A DNA stretch of 64,000 nucleotides, taken from Planotetraspora sp. A-T 1434 (lineage in GTDB: Bacteria; Actinomycetota; Actinomycetes; Streptosporangiales; Streptosporangiaceae). The notes under the pieces were generated by a model. The model saw only the letters and a list, made by a program, of their open reading frames with translations. It ran no database searches and was not told the DNA's origin. Location: contig NZ_JAOEGB010000011.1 in the NCBI RefSeq assembly GCF_025420585.1, forward strand, positions 62,001 to 126,000. Direction: 5' to 3'. Numbering within the stretch: position 1 is the stretch's first letter; each line of letters begins with the position of its first letter. Both the position numbers and the translations under genes were made by a program. Shown here one piece after another: positions 8,624 through 17,306 of the stretch.

Positions 8624-11170
8624 CTAGAGCTGGTCCGGGATCTCCGAGAACCGGCGCTCACCGAGGGCCTGGGGCCCGGCGAAGCCGTCTCCCACGCTCG
8701 CGGCCAGGCGCAGGTACGCCTCGCGGGTCGCCTCCTGCAGCCGGTCGAGATCGATCTCGGCGCCCTCCTCCAGATGCGGGTCGTACGGCACGCGGACGAC
8801 GGCCCGGCAGCGGGCGGCGAAATGGGCCTCCAGCCTGTCCAGGTCGACGGTCGACTTGGAGCGCGGCCGCACGCTGCACAGCACCACGGTGGCCGCCTTA
8901 ACGAGGTCGCCGTAGTGGTGAGCCTCCAGCCAGTCCAAGGTCGCGGACGCCGCCCGAGCGCCGTCCACCGATGGCGAGCTGACCAGCACGATCTGGTCGG
9001 CCAGCCCCAGCACTCCGGACATCGCCGAGTGAAGAAGGCCGGTGCCGCAGTCGGTGATGCAGATCGAGTAGAAGTTCTCCAGCACCTGCGACACGGCGTG
9101 GTAGTCCTTGGCGCTGAACGCCTCGGACACCGACGGGTCACGGTCCGACGCCAGGATCTCCAGCCGCGACGGCGCCTGCGACGTGAATGCCCTTATATCC
9201 ACATACCGCTTGATCTGCGCGCGCTCGTTGAGCAGGTCGCGGACGGTCGCCGAGGTCTCCAGCTCGACCTTGTCCGAGAGCGTTCCACGGTCGGGGTTGG
9301 CGTCGACCGCGATCACGCGGTCGCCGCGCACCTGCGCCAGCGTGGCCCCTAGGCCGACCGTCGTCGTGGTCTTGCCGACGCCGCCCTTGAGGCTGAGCAC
9401 GGCGACCCTGTGGTGCCCGGTGGCCACCGGCGTGCGGGCCCGGTTGATCAGCTCACGCCGCCGCCGTACCTCTGGGGGCTCGCCCGGCTTGATCCACCCG
9501 GCCGACGCCTTGTAGACGAGCTTCCGCCATCCACCCGCTGGGGCGTTCCGGCGGCCCTTGAGGAGGCTGACCGGGTCAAGGCTGTCCGCGGGCGGCTTGC
9601 CGCCCGCCGCGCGCGCCGGGGAGCTGAACGCGGAAACCTGCGGCGCCTGACGACGTCGCGGCTGGTACGGCTCCTGCTCGGCGACGTTCCCGCGATCCCG
9701 CTCGTACGGCTGCCGCTCGATGCCCCGGTCGCGGTCATACGGCTGCCGCTCGGCACCATGGTCGCGGTCATACGGCTGCCGCTCGGCACCATGGTCGCGG
9801 TCATACGGCTGCCGCTCGGCACCATGGTCGCGCTCGTACGGCTGCCGCTCGGCGCCCCGGTCGCGCCCGTACGGCTGGCGCTCGTCGGCACTTCCGTGAT
9901 CACGCTCGTATGACTGCCGCTCCTCGCCGGACAGGTCGTCCCGGAGGGAGCCGGTGAACCGGTCGTCCTTGAATCCAGCCGGCGACCTACTCGGCGGAGC
10001 GCCCACAACATGCGGCCCGCTCTCCGGCGGCGCGAAGGACTCCTCCCGCTCCACCCCGAAAGCGGACTCCTGCCCGAACGCGGAGTCCTTACCGAACCCG
10101 GAGTCCTGCCCGAAAGCGGACTCCTGCCCGAACGCCGGCTCCTTCCCAAAAGCCGCGTCCTTCGGAAACACCGGCTTCTGCGGGAAAGGCGACTCCTTGG
10201 GAGGCTCCGCCGGGAAGGAGGGCTGCTCCACGGGGGCGGACAGTTCGACGGGCAACGCCGGCTCCAGCCAGCCCCGCACCGGCTCCTCAGCCGACGACGC
10301 CCCGGACGACGCCCCGGAGGACTCCGCGTCCCCGTAGGGCTCCCGCTGGTCCCCGTACTGCCCAGAATCCCCGTACTGCCCAGTGTCCCCATACGACCCG
10401 GAGGAGTCCCCGTACGACCCGGCGTCGGCGCGCGACTCACGCTCGTCCGCATATGAGTCCCGGTCGGACCGATGAGAGTCCCGGTCGGCGCCATAGGAGT
10501 CGGCTTCGCCGTACACCTTGCGGGCCTCGGAGTCGGCGAAGGCGCCGAGGTTGAAGGAGTCGGTGTCCGCCGGGGAGTCGCCGAACGCGCCCCGGCCGAA
10601 CTTCTCCCCGAAAGCCAAGCTCTCCCGCACTCCCAGGGTCCCGGGCGGCGACGTCGGGTAGTCGTCCTCCGGCGCGTCGTCGTCACGGCCTGACGACCGC
10701 TCCGCGGTGTCCCCGGACCCGGCCGTAGCCCTCCCCGACGGGGCCGCGGACGCCGATGATCCAAAAGACGAACCGAAAGCGGCGAAGGGCTCAACGGGAG
10801 CGTCCTCCGAGGACCTCACCCCAGGCGCGGGACCAGAAGCCGAGGCGGTCTCCCCGGCCGGCGTCCCATCCTCATCCGCCGTGTCGTCGGCCACGCCAAC
10901 CGAGCCGGGGCCGTACACGGAGTCGACCGCGCTGCGGAAGAGCGCGCCGGAGGCGGGCTCGGACGGCACCAGGCTCCAGGGGTCGTTAGGGTACGGCGAG
11001 GCGGGCTCGGGCTCGGCCGGAGGCGGGGGAGGCGGCGTGGGAGACGCCAAGGTCGCGGACGTCACCGCGCTCACCGCGATCTCGACCTCGTCCGGCATTT
11101 CCTTGATCGCGTCCAGCCATGCGAGCTGGTCCTCGAGAGAATGGGGATCCTCGCGATCATGTCTCGCCAC
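8624..11170 (-). CDS. MinD/ParA-family ATPase with very long repetitive N-terminal region
   Basis: An 848-residue protein. GTG start at 11170 is preceded by GAGGGGG at 6-nt spacing. The C-terminal 260 residues form a P-loop ATPase with the deviant Walker A KGGVGKTTTT (about residue 593), then VIAVDANPDRGTLSDKV and SICITDCGTGLLHSAM. The other roughly 590 residues are low complexity: acidic and S/G/P-rich, with YGDSGQYGDS-type and FGQESAFG-type repeats and seven or so copies of an 11-residue unit (AERQPYDRDHG). The shape recalls actinobacterial ATPases linked to type VII secretion (EspI / SCO5717-like), but no ESX core gene is in view. Polar positioning or septum-associated roles are equally possible. 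Paralogue-level function is uncertain. Confidence 0.85.
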   Translation of the reverse strand: MARHDREDPHSLEDQLAWLDAIKEMPDEVEIAVSAVTSATLASPTPPPPPPAEPEPASPYPNDPWSLVPSEPASGALFRSAVDSVYGPGSVGVADDTADEDGTPAGETASASGPAPGVRSSEDAPVEPFAAFGSSFGSSASAAPSGRATAGSGDTAERSSGRDDDAPEDDYPTSPPGTLGVRESLAFGEKFGRGAFGDSPADTDSFNLGAFADSEARKVYGEADSYGADRDSHRSDRDSYADERESRADAGSYGDSSGSYGDTGQYGDSGQYGDQREPYGDAESSGASSGASSAEEPVRGWLEPALPVELSAPVEQPSFPAEPPKESPFPQKPVFPKDAAFGKEPAFGQESAFGQDSGFGKDSAFGQESAFGVEREESFAPPESGPHVVGAPPSRSPAGFKDDRFTGSLRDDLSGEERQSYERDHGSADERQPYGRDRGAERQPYERDHGAERQPYDRDHGAERQPYDRDHGAERQPYDRDRGIERQPYERDRGNVAEQEPYQPRRRQAPQVSAFSSPARAAGGKPPADSLDPVSLLKGRRNAPAGGWRKLVYKASAGWIKPGEPPEVRRRRELINRARTPVATGHHRVAVLSLKGGVGKTTTTVGLGATLAQVRGDRVIAVDANPDRGTLSDKVELETSATVRDLLNERAQIKRYVDIRAFTSQAPSRLEILASDRDPSVSEAFSAKDYHAVSQVLENFYSICITDCGTGLLHSAMSGVLGLADQIVLVSSPSVDGARAASATLDWLEAHHYGDLVKAATVVLCSVRPRSKSTVDLDRLEAHFAARCRAVVRVPYDPHLEEGAEIDLDRLQEATREAYLRLAASVGDGFAGPQALGERRFSEIPDQL
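9691..9898. repeat. 33-bp in-frame tandem repeat in MinD-like gene
   Basis: About six units of a 33-bp repeat. On the plus strand each reads roughly CATACGGCTGCCGCTCGGC then ACCATGGTCGCGGT, encoding AERQPYDRDHG on the minus strand. Three central units are nearly identical at DNA level, which implies recent slippage or unequal crossing-over. The outer units carry substitutions (ERQPYGRDRG, ERQPYERDRG). Confidence 0.9.
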
Positions 11171-11284
11171 CGTGTACCCCCTCGGGATGGGCTAAATGGG
11201 CAGCAAACACATTGCAGATTAGCGTCCCGTAATACGGTGAATGCGGGCAACCGCCGAGTTCTCCACCACGCTACTTTAGGTCAC

Positions 11285-12247
11285 ATGCGCGCGATCGTGA
11301 TTTCGGAACCGGGCGGACCCGAGGTTTTGGTCTGGCAAGAAGTGCCGGATCCCCGTCCCGCCGCAGGTGAGGTGGTCATTGACGTGGCCGCCTCGGCGGT
11401 GAACCGGGCAGACCTCCTCCAGCGCCAGGGACACTATCCGCCACCACGGGGCGCGTCCGACATCCTCGGCCTCGAGTGCTCGGGAGTCATCTCCGAGGTC
11501 GGCGAGGGCGTCGAGGGTCTCTCGGTGGGAGACAAGGTCTGCGCGCTGCTCGCGGGCGGCGGATACGCCGAGCGCGTCGCCGTACCGTGGCAGCAGGTCA
11601 TGCCGGCCCCGGACGGGATCTCGCTGGCCGAGGCCGGCGCGCTGCCCGAGGTCTCCTGCACGGTCTGGTCCAACGTCTTCATGACCGCCCGCCTCCGAAA
11701 GGGCGAGACCCTGCTCGTCCACGGCGGCGCGAGCGGGATCGGCACGCTGGCCATCCAGCTCGCCAAGGCGTACGGCTCCCGCGTGCTCGTGACGGCCGGG
11801 TCGGCGGAGAAGGTCCAGCGCTGCCTCGATCTGGGCGCGGACGAGGGCGTGAACTACCGCGAGGAGGACTTCGCGGAGAGGTTCGCGGGCCAGGCCGACG
11901 TCGTTCTCGACATCGTGGGCGCCAGATATCTCCCCGGGAACATCGACACCTTGAAGACCGGCGGCAGGCTGGTCGTCATCGGCATGCAGGGCGGGACGGT
12001 GGGCGAGCTCGATCTCGGCAAGCTGCTCGCCAAGCGGGCGTCCGTGTCCGCGTCGGGCCTCCGGAACCGTCCAGTGGACGAGAAGGGCGTGATCTGCCGC
12101 GGAGTGGCGAACAACATCTGGCCCCTGATCAGCGCCGGAGCCATCCGGCCCGTCGTGCACGCCGAGGTCCCCATGGCGAACGCGGCTGAGGCTCATCGAA
12201 TGCTTGAAGCCGGTCAGCACATCGGAAAGATCCTGCTGACGCGGTGA
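11285..12247 (+). CDS. NAD(P)H quinone oxidoreductase, MDR superfamily (PIG3/QOR type)
   Basis: A zinc-free medium-chain dehydrogenase/reductase of 320 residues, expected to reduce quinones or enals with NADPH in the cytosol. Start ATG 11285 gives the typical opening MRAIVISEPGGPEVL. The catalytic domain includes AVNRADLLQRQGHYPPP and GLECSGVISEVG. The Rossmann segment LLVHGGASGIGTLAIQLAK (near residue 145) binds the nucleotide. The GHE and four-cysteine zinc motifs of true alcohol dehydrogenases are absent. The gene is divergent from the MinD-like gene and about 160 bp upstream of bpa. Confidence 0.93.
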   Translation: MRAIVISEPGGPEVLVWQEVPDPRPAAGEVVIDVAASAVNRADLLQRQGHYPPPRGASDILGLECSGVISEVGEGVEGLSVGDKVCALLAGGGYAERVAVPWQQVMPAPDGISLAEAGALPEVSCTVWSNVFMTARLRKGETLLVHGGASGIGTLAIQLAKAYGSRVLVTAGSAEKVQRCLDLGADEGVNYREEDFAERFAGQADVVLDIVGARYLPGNIDTLKTGGRLVVIGMQGGTVGELDLGKLLAKRASVSASGLRNRPVDEKGVICRGVANNIWPLISAGAIRPVVHAEVPMANAAEAHRMLEAGQHIGKILLTR

Positions 12248-12404
12248 GCTAGGTTGGTTCGCATGGGCTCGAACCGAGCCCTAGCTGAGCCGATCGAGCA
12301 CGGATGACAGAGCACAGGTAACCGGACAGAGGTCACCGAGCACAGCGGCCCGCCGGACGAGACGGCGACGGCCCGCGGAGCGAAACAGGAGTGGTTAGCG
12401 ACCG

Positions 12405-12935
12405 ATGAACGCAGACGAGAGCACCCCACAGATCGTGGTCGTGGGGCCCGAGGGCCTCTCGATCTCCGGCAACAACGGCAAGGACGGGGAGCACGAGGAG
12501 CGGTCCGTCGCCGAGCTGGTCGAGCAGCCGGCCAAGGTGATGCGGATCGGCAGCATGATCCGTCAGCTCCTCGAAGAGGTCCGCGCGGCTCCCCTCGACG
12601 AGGCCAGCCGCAAGCGGCTCAAGGACATTCACCAGAGCTCGATCAAGGAGCTGGAGGACGGCCTCGCGCCCGAGCTCGTGGACGAGCTGGAACGGCTCTC
12701 TCTGCCGTTCACCGACGACAACGGAGCTCCCCCAAGCGACGCTGAGTTGCGGGTCGCGCACGCGCAGTTGGTCGGCTGGCTGGAGGGGCTCTTCCACGGC
12801 ATCCAGACCACGCTGTTCGCCCAGCAGATGGCCGCCCGCGCGCAACTTGAGCAGATGCGCCGCGCCCTCCCCGGCGGCATGTCGCAGTCACCCGACGACC
12901 AGGGACATCGCGGCGCAGGCGGCCCCTACCTGTAG
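12405..12935 (+). CDS. bpa: Bacterial proteasome activator Bpa/PafE
   Basis: A 176-residue ATP-independent activator that forms a ring on the 20S proteasome and opens its gate for unfolded clients. The central helical region (VMRIGSMIRQLLEEVRAAP through LVGWLEGLFHGIQTTLFAQQ) is the family's four-helix bundle. The C-terminal residues GGPYL supply the hydrophobic-tyrosine-X gate-opening motif (M. tuberculosis PafE, Rv3780, ends in GQYL). Both ends are low complexity, as in homologues. The gene implies that this organism has a Pup-proteasome system elsewhere. It ends 33 bp before the convergent HAD gene. Confidence 0.95.
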   Translation: MNADESTPQIVVVGPEGLSISGNNGKDGEHEERSVAELVEQPAKVMRIGSMIRQLLEEVRAAPLDEASRKRLKDIHQSSIKELEDGLAPELVDELERLSLPFTDDNGAPPSDAELRVAHAQLVGWLEGLFHGIQTTLFAQQMAARAQLEQMRRALPGGMSQSPDDQGHRGAGGPYL

Positions 12936-12968
12936 AGACCTACCGAAGACGCCCGCAGGAACCCCAGC

Positions 12969-13763
12969 TCAGAACAGACCTTCGAGGACTTGGGCGACTC
13001 CGTCGTCGTTGTTGGCCGCCGTCACGTGATCGACGGCGGCCAGCACGTCGGGGTGGGCGTTCGCCACGGCGTACGACGTGCCGGCCCAGGTCAGCATCGG
13101 CAGATCGTTGGGCATGTCGCCGAAGGCCACCACCTCGTCGGGTTTGATCCCCCGCTCGGCGGCCAGCGCGGCCAGCGCCGACGCCTTGGTCACGCCGTAC
13201 GCGCTCATCTCGATCAGCGCCCGCCCGCTCGAATGGGTCGGCGTTACGAGGTCTCCCACGACCTCCAGGACCCGGCGGTGCAGCTCGTCCGGGTTCATGG
13301 ACGGGTGATGGGCGAGCAGCTTGGCGCAGGGCCGCGAGGTCAGCGTGGAGGTCCCCACCCGCAGCCCGGACACCGTCCTGGTGTCCCACCCCCCGAGCTT
13401 GAAGTCGGACTCGTGGGCGAACCCGCCCTCATACTCCACTGAGAACGTCAGGTCGGGCACCTGGCCCCGCAGCCGCTGGACGGACTCCTCCAGGATGTCG
13501 GCAGCGATCAGATGCGACTCGACGATCTCCTCGGTGTGGAGGTCGTAGACGAGCGCACCGTTCGCGCAGATCGCGAGCCCGCGATGATGTACGGCTCCCG
13601 CGACGCTGTGCATCCAGCGGGGCGGCCGCCCGGTGACGAAGACGAGCGTTCCGCCGGCGTTCTCCACCCGGGCGAACGCTGCGGCGGTGCGTGGGGAAAT
13701 GGTGCCATCGGCACGCAGCGCGGTGCCGTCGAGGTCTGTGGCGACAAGGCGGGGGCACGTCAT
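12969..13763 (-). CDS. HAD-superfamily Cof-type phosphatase
   Basis: A 264-residue hydrolase of the type IIB (Cof) HAD group, which dephosphorylates sugar phosphates, flavin or pyridoxal phosphates. Motif I is VATDLDGTALRADG (nucleophile Asp9, acid Asp11). Motif II is VTGRPPRW. Motif IV VVAFGDMPNDLPML carries the Mg2+ aspartates, and a C2 cap lies between. Substrate specificity cannot be predicted. It starts at ATG 13763 with a weak ribosome site. It is a single gene, convergent with bpa and divergent from the cold-shock gene. Confidence 0.9.
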   Translation of the reverse strand: MTCPRLVATDLDGTALRADGTISPRTAAAFARVENAGGTLVFVTGRPPRWMHSVAGAVHHRGLAICANGALVYDLHTEEIVESHLIAADILEESVQRLRGQVPDLTFSVEYEGGFAHESDFKLGGWDTRTVSGLRVGTSTLTSRPCAKLLAHHPSMNPDELHRRVLEVVGDLVTPTHSSGRALIEMSAYGVTKASALAALAAERGIKPDEVVAFGDMPNDLPMLTWAGTSYAVANAHPDVLAAVDHVTAANNDDGVAQVLEGLF

Positions 13764-13943
13764 GACAGGTTCCAGTTTGCACCGTCAAATGTGCGCTCAC
13801 ACCTTCGAGGACAAGAAATCTCCCCCGGACGTGGAACACCAACGGGCGTCATAGTGTTAGATGTGATGGCGTTGTATTAGCTGTTCCCGTAGCGAAAACC
13901 AGCTTGACTGTATGAGCCACCCGGGGAGCTGTGCGACACACCC

Positions 13944-13994
13944 GGGGTCCACGAGGTGTGGTCCCCAAGATTCACTTCCTTAGGGAGAGCGTTA
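13944..13994 (+). promoter_or_regulatory. 5' leader hairpin and ribosome site of cold-shock gene
   Basis: The leader upstream of the cold-shock gene contains a hairpin at 13944-13966 (GGGGTCCAC - GAGGT - GTGGTCCCC, one mismatch). It is followed by TAGGGAGAGCGTTA, whose GGGAG lies 7 nt before ATG. The leader also has direct repeats of CACCCGGGG at about 13918 and 13939. Structured leaders are typical of csp mRNAs; temperature control here is inference. Confidence 0.55.
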
Positions 13995-14198
13995 ATGGCT
14001 CAGGGAACCGTCAAGTGGTTCAACGCTGAGAAGGGCTTCGGCTTCATCGCACCGGATGGCGGGGAGCCGGACGTCTTCGTCCATTTCTCCGCGATCAGCG
14101 GCTCCGGCTACCGCAACCTGGAGGACGGCCAGCGGGTGGAGTTCGAGGTCACCTCGGGCCCCAAGGGTCCGCAGGCGTCCAACGTCCGGGCGATCTGA
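13995..14198 (+). CDS. Cold-shock protein, CspA family
   Basis: A 67-residue single-strand nucleic-acid-binding OB-fold protein (RNA chaperone). It opens [18 protein letters not shown], with RNP1 (KGFGFI) and RNP2 (DVFVHF) both intact, and ends [11 protein letters not shown] 13995 has a good ribosome site and yields the standard family length; the in-frame upstream GTG would add 13 residues not seen in homologues. It is monocistronic, with a strong terminator at 14213-14244. Confidence 0.97.
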   Translation: MAQGTVKWFNAEKGFGFIAPDGGEPDVFVHFSAISGSGYRNLEDGQRVEFEVTSGPKGPQASNVRAI

Positions 14199-14212
14199 CC
14201 ACTGACTCACTG

Positions 14213-14244
14213 AAGGCGGGGTCCGCACCTGCGGACCCCGCCTT
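14213..14244 (+). terminator. Terminator of cold-shock gene
   Basis: Perfect inverted repeat AAGGCGGGGTCCGCA - CC - TGCGGACCCCGCCTT followed by TCGTGT. It lies 14 nt after the csp stop codon and is a strong intrinsic terminator. Confidence 0.93.
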
Positions 14245-14396
14245 TCGTGTGTTCAGGGCCGTTCTCGTACGGCATGCACTTGCGAGGCCGGCCCCGCAGT
14301 ATCTCCACCGGCGAGGGCGCTTCCAACGGGATCTCGTCCGTCGACGTGAATCGCGACGCCGAGGGACGGCTCTGAGATGACTCTGGGCGGCGAGCC

Positions 14397-15674
14397 TTAA
14401 CGGGAGGCGGGCCGCTTGATCGGCTCCAGGACGTCGAGCCCGACGTAGGGACGCAGCGCCTTGGGAACGACCACCGAGCCGTCGGCCTGCTGGTGGTTCT
14501 CCAGGATGGCGACGATCCAGCGGGTGGTGGCGAGCGTGCCGTTCAACGTGGCCACGTGCTGCGGCTTGCCGTCCTCGTCGCGGTAGCGGATGCGCAGCCG
14601 CCGCGCCTGGAAGTCGGTGCAGTTGGACGTCGAGGTCAGCTCGCGGTAGCGGCCCTGGGTCGGCACCCAGCCCTCGCAGTCGAACTTCCGGGCCGCCGAC
14701 GTGCCGAGGTCGCCCGCCGCCACGTCGATCACGCGGTACGGAATCTCGACCTTCTCCAGCATCTCCTTCTCCCAGCCGAGCAGCCGGCGGTGCTCCGCCT
14801 GCGCCTCCTCGGGACGGCAGTAGGAGAACATCTCGACCTTGTCGAACTGGTGGACGCGGATGATGCCCCGCGTGTCCTTGCCGTACGACCCCGCCTCGCG
14901 GCGGAAGCACGACGACCACCCGGCGTACCGAAGGGGCAGCGACGAGGTGTCGAGGATCTCCTCGGAGTGGTAGGCCGCGAGCGGCACCTCGCTCGTCCCG
15001 ACCAGGAACAGGTCGTCGGCCTCCAGCCGGTAGACCTCGCTGGCGTGCGCGCCGAGGAAGCCCGTGCCCGCCATGGCCTCGGGCTTGACGAGCACCGGAG
15101 TGATCATGGGGACGAAGCCGGCCTCGATGGCCTGCTGGATCGCCATGTTGAGCAGCCCGAGCTGGAGCCGCGCGCCGACGCCGGTCAGGTAGAAGAACCG
15201 GGCCCCCGACACCTTGGCGCCGCGGTCGGTGTCGATCGCGCCGAGCAGCTCGCCGAGCTCCACGTGGTCGCGGGGCTCGAAGTCGAAGACGGGCTTCTCC
15301 CCGACCTCCTCGAGGACGACGTAATCGTCCTCACCGCCCGGGGGTGCCTCTTCCTCCACGAGGTTGGCCACGCTCATCAGCAGCCCGTCGAGCTCGCCTC
15401 CGAGCGCCACGGCCTCCGCCTCGGCGGCCTTGACCTGCGCGGCGAGGTCCTTCGCCCGGTCGAGCAGTGCCTGCCGCTCGTCCCCGGAGGCCCGGGACAC
15501 CGACTTGCCGATGCTCTTCTGCTCGGCGCGCAGAGACTCGAAGCCGCTCAGCGCGCTCCGGCGGCGCTCGTCGAGGGAGAGCAGCGTGTCGACGACCGAG
15601 TCGTCCTCGCCGCGGGCGCGCTGCGACGCCCGGAGCCGGTCAGGGTCCTCACGAAGGGTACGCAGGTCAATCAC
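14397..15674 (-). CDS. serS: Seryl-tRNA synthetase
   Basis: Class II aminoacyl-tRNA synthetase, 425 residues, charging tRNA-Ser. The N-terminal coiled-coil arm (residues about 25-110) grips the long variable arm of tRNA-Ser. Motif 2 is [20 protein letters not shown], and motif 3 is in [15 protein letters not shown]. The serine-binding segment [10 protein letters not shown] is present. GTG start at 15674 gives the standard opening [15 protein letters not shown]. It lies downstream of pheA on the same strand, 120 bp apart. Confidence 0.98.
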   Translation of the reverse strand: MIDLRTLREDPDRLRASQRARGEDDSVVDTLLSLDERRRSALSGFESLRAEQKSIGKSVSRASGDERQALLDRAKDLAAQVKAAEAEAVALGGELDGLLMSVANLVEEEAPPGGEDDYVVLEEVGEKPVFDFEPRDHVELGELLGAIDTDRGAKVSGARFFYLTGVGARLQLGLLNMAIQQAIEAGFVPMITPVLVKPEAMAGTGFLGAHASEVYRLEADDLFLVGTSEVPLAAYHSEEILDTSSLPLRYAGWSSCFRREAGSYGKDTRGIIRVHQFDKVEMFSYCRPEEAQAEHRRLLGWEKEMLEKVEIPYRVIDVAAGDLGTSAARKFDCEGWVPTQGRYRELTSTSNCTDFQARRLRIRYRDEDGKPQHVATLNGTLATTRWIVAILENHQQADGSVVVPKALRPYVGLDVLEPIKRPASR

Positions 15675-15794
15675 AGATCAAAGGCTACCGGAGCCGGTAC
15701 GGCTGCCGCCCCGCGCTCGCCGCCGCGAGTCCGCGACACCGCCCGAACGTCCGGACCCCGGCCCACCAGCCAGGATCCTTCCCCGGGACAACGC

Positions 15795-16715
15795 TCAGAC
15801 GAGGCCGGACCGGATGCGGCTAAGCCAGCCGGCGGCCTCGGCGAAGTCGGCGTCGGCCGTGCCGCGCTTGATGTTCGTGGCGACCTGGTCGGCCCGGGGG
15901 TAGCTGCCGAGGAAACGCAGGTCGTCGGACAGACGGTGCAGTCCGGAGATCGCCTCACCGACCCGGAAGTCGGCGACATGGCCCTCACAGTCGAAGTGGA
16001 AGAAATAGCGGCCGATGCCGTCGCCGGTGGGCCTCGACTCGATGCGGGTCAGGTTGACCCCCCGGACGGCGAACTCGCTCAGCATTTCCAGCAGCGCGCC
16101 CGGGTGGTCGTCCCGGAGGAAGGCGACCAGCGAGGTGCGGTCGGCGCCGGTGGGCTCGGGCAGCTCTCCGGGCCGGCTGACCCGGACGAACCGGGTGACC
16201 GTGTCGGCCCGGTCGCCGATGTTCGAGGCGGCCTCCTCCAGACCGTAATACTCGCCTGCGATGGCCGGGCTGATCGCCGCGTCGTACGGCGAGCCGGGCG
16301 CGGCGACCTCCTGCGCGGCGGCGGCGGTGGAAGGCGCCGCGATCACGACGGCGCCGGGGAACTCGCGCTCGATATAGCCGCGGCACTGGGTGTGCGCCGC
16401 CGGGTGGGTGATCAAACGCTTGATCTGCCGCGGCTCGGTGCCGGGCCGTACGAGCAGGGAGAACTCGACGGGAAGCAGCAGCTCACCGGTGATGAGGAGC
16501 GGCTGTCCCCAGGCCAGCTCGTCGAGGGTCTGGGTGATCGCCCCCTCCACGGAGTTCTCCAGGGGGACGACGGCGCCGTCTGCCTCGCCGCTGCGGGCGG
16601 CGTCGAGCGCGGCGCCCACGTTGGCGGACGGCAGGCGCTCGGCCTCCGGCGCCAGGATTCGCAGGGCGGCCTCACAGAAGGTGCCCTGGGGCCCCAGGTA
16701 AGCGAGCTTAGGCAT
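15795..16715 (-). CDS. pheA: Prephenate dehydratase
   Basis: A 306-residue enzyme converting prephenate to phenylpyruvate in phenylalanine synthesis. The catalytic region spans MPKLAYLGPQGTFCEAAL to DTVTRFVRV and includes the TRF motif. It is followed by an ACT domain (residues about 195-275) with the ESRP signature (GVNLTRIESRPTGDGIG), which confers feedback control by phenylalanine. No chorismate mutase domain is fused, as is usual in Actinobacteria. Confidence 0.97.
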   Translation of the reverse strand: MPKLAYLGPQGTFCEAALRILAPEAERLPSANVGAALDAARSGEADGAVVPLENSVEGAITQTLDELAWGQPLLITGELLLPVEFSLLVRPGTEPRQIKRLITHPAAHTQCRGYIEREFPGAVVIAAPSTAAAAQEVAAPGSPYDAAISPAIAGEYYGLEEAASNIGDRADTVTRFVRVSRPGELPEPTGADRTSLVAFLRDDHPGALLEMLSEFAVRGVNLTRIESRPTGDGIGRYFFHFDCEGHVADFRVGEAISGLHRLSDDLRFLGSYPRADQVATNIKRGTADADFAEAAGWLSRIRSGLV

Positions 16716-16760
16716 AGCACAAGGTTAACCGCACCTGAGCAGCACCGGTGTGCGCATTTC

Positions 16761-16851
16761 TACCCGCCGCGTCTACCCGCCGCGTCTGCCCGCCGCGTCT
16801 GCCCGCCGCGTCTGCCCGCCGCGTCTGCCCGCCGCGTCTACCGGCCCTGCC
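16761..16851. repeat. 13-bp intergenic tandem repeat
   Basis: Six near-perfect copies of TACCCGCCGCGTC / TGCCCGCCGCGTC run back to back from 16761 to 16838, followed by a degenerate copy reaching the stop codon of the DUF4446 gene. The 13-bp period is not a multiple of three, so it is not a protein repeat. It lies between the DUF4446 gene and pheA, 45 bp upstream of the pheA start. Confidence 0.92.
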
Positions 16852-17306
16852 TACCGGCGGGTCCGCTGGGCCTCCACCTCGGGGCCGATGCCGAGACGGG
16901 CGGCCCTGACGGCTTGCTCCTCCTCGGGCGAGAGCGGCTGGCTGCCCTTGCCGCCGCTGATGGCGCGGACGTAGGTGCGGGTCTCCGATCGGCCGTTGAT
17001 GGATGTCAGCACGATGCCGTCGCCGAACCCGTTCATGAGGGCCACCGAGAACGACAGCCGCCCGGTCATCTCCTCAAGGGCGTCGTACCGGTACACCGCC
17101 ACGTCCCGGATGGCCTTGCTGTCCACGGGGCCGTCGACGGCACTGCGGCGGGCCAGCGCGTCCAGGCAGTCCTCCACCGAGCACCGCGCGCTCCGCAGCG
17201 CGAGGAGGCCGATCGCCACGCCGGTCGCCCCCGCGAAGGCGCCGGCCGTCATCACAACGGTAACCAGCACGACACAGAGCGTAACGACTCGGTCAAGACA
17301 CCGCAC
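16851..17306 (-). CDS. DUF4446 family membrane-anchored protein
   Basis: A 151-residue protein with one N-terminal transmembrane helix (VVTLCVVLVTVVMTAGAFAG) and a conserved soluble domain. The segments DVAVYRYDALEEMTGRLSFS and GIVLTSINGRSETRTYV are hallmark DUF4446 motifs. The family is commonly next to pheA/serS in actinomycetes, and its function is unknown. GTG start at 17306 overlaps the end of the upstream GT87 gene by 14 nt. The stop lies in the last degenerate unit of the 13-bp repeat. Confidence 0.88.
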   Translation of the reverse strand: MRCLDRVVTLCVVLVTVVMTAGAFAGATGVAIGLLALRSARCSVEDCLDALARRSAVDGPVDSKAIRDVAVYRYDALEEMTGRLSFSVALMNGFGDGIVLTSINGRSETRTYVRAISGGKGSQPLSPEEEQAVRAARLGIGPEVEAQRTRR

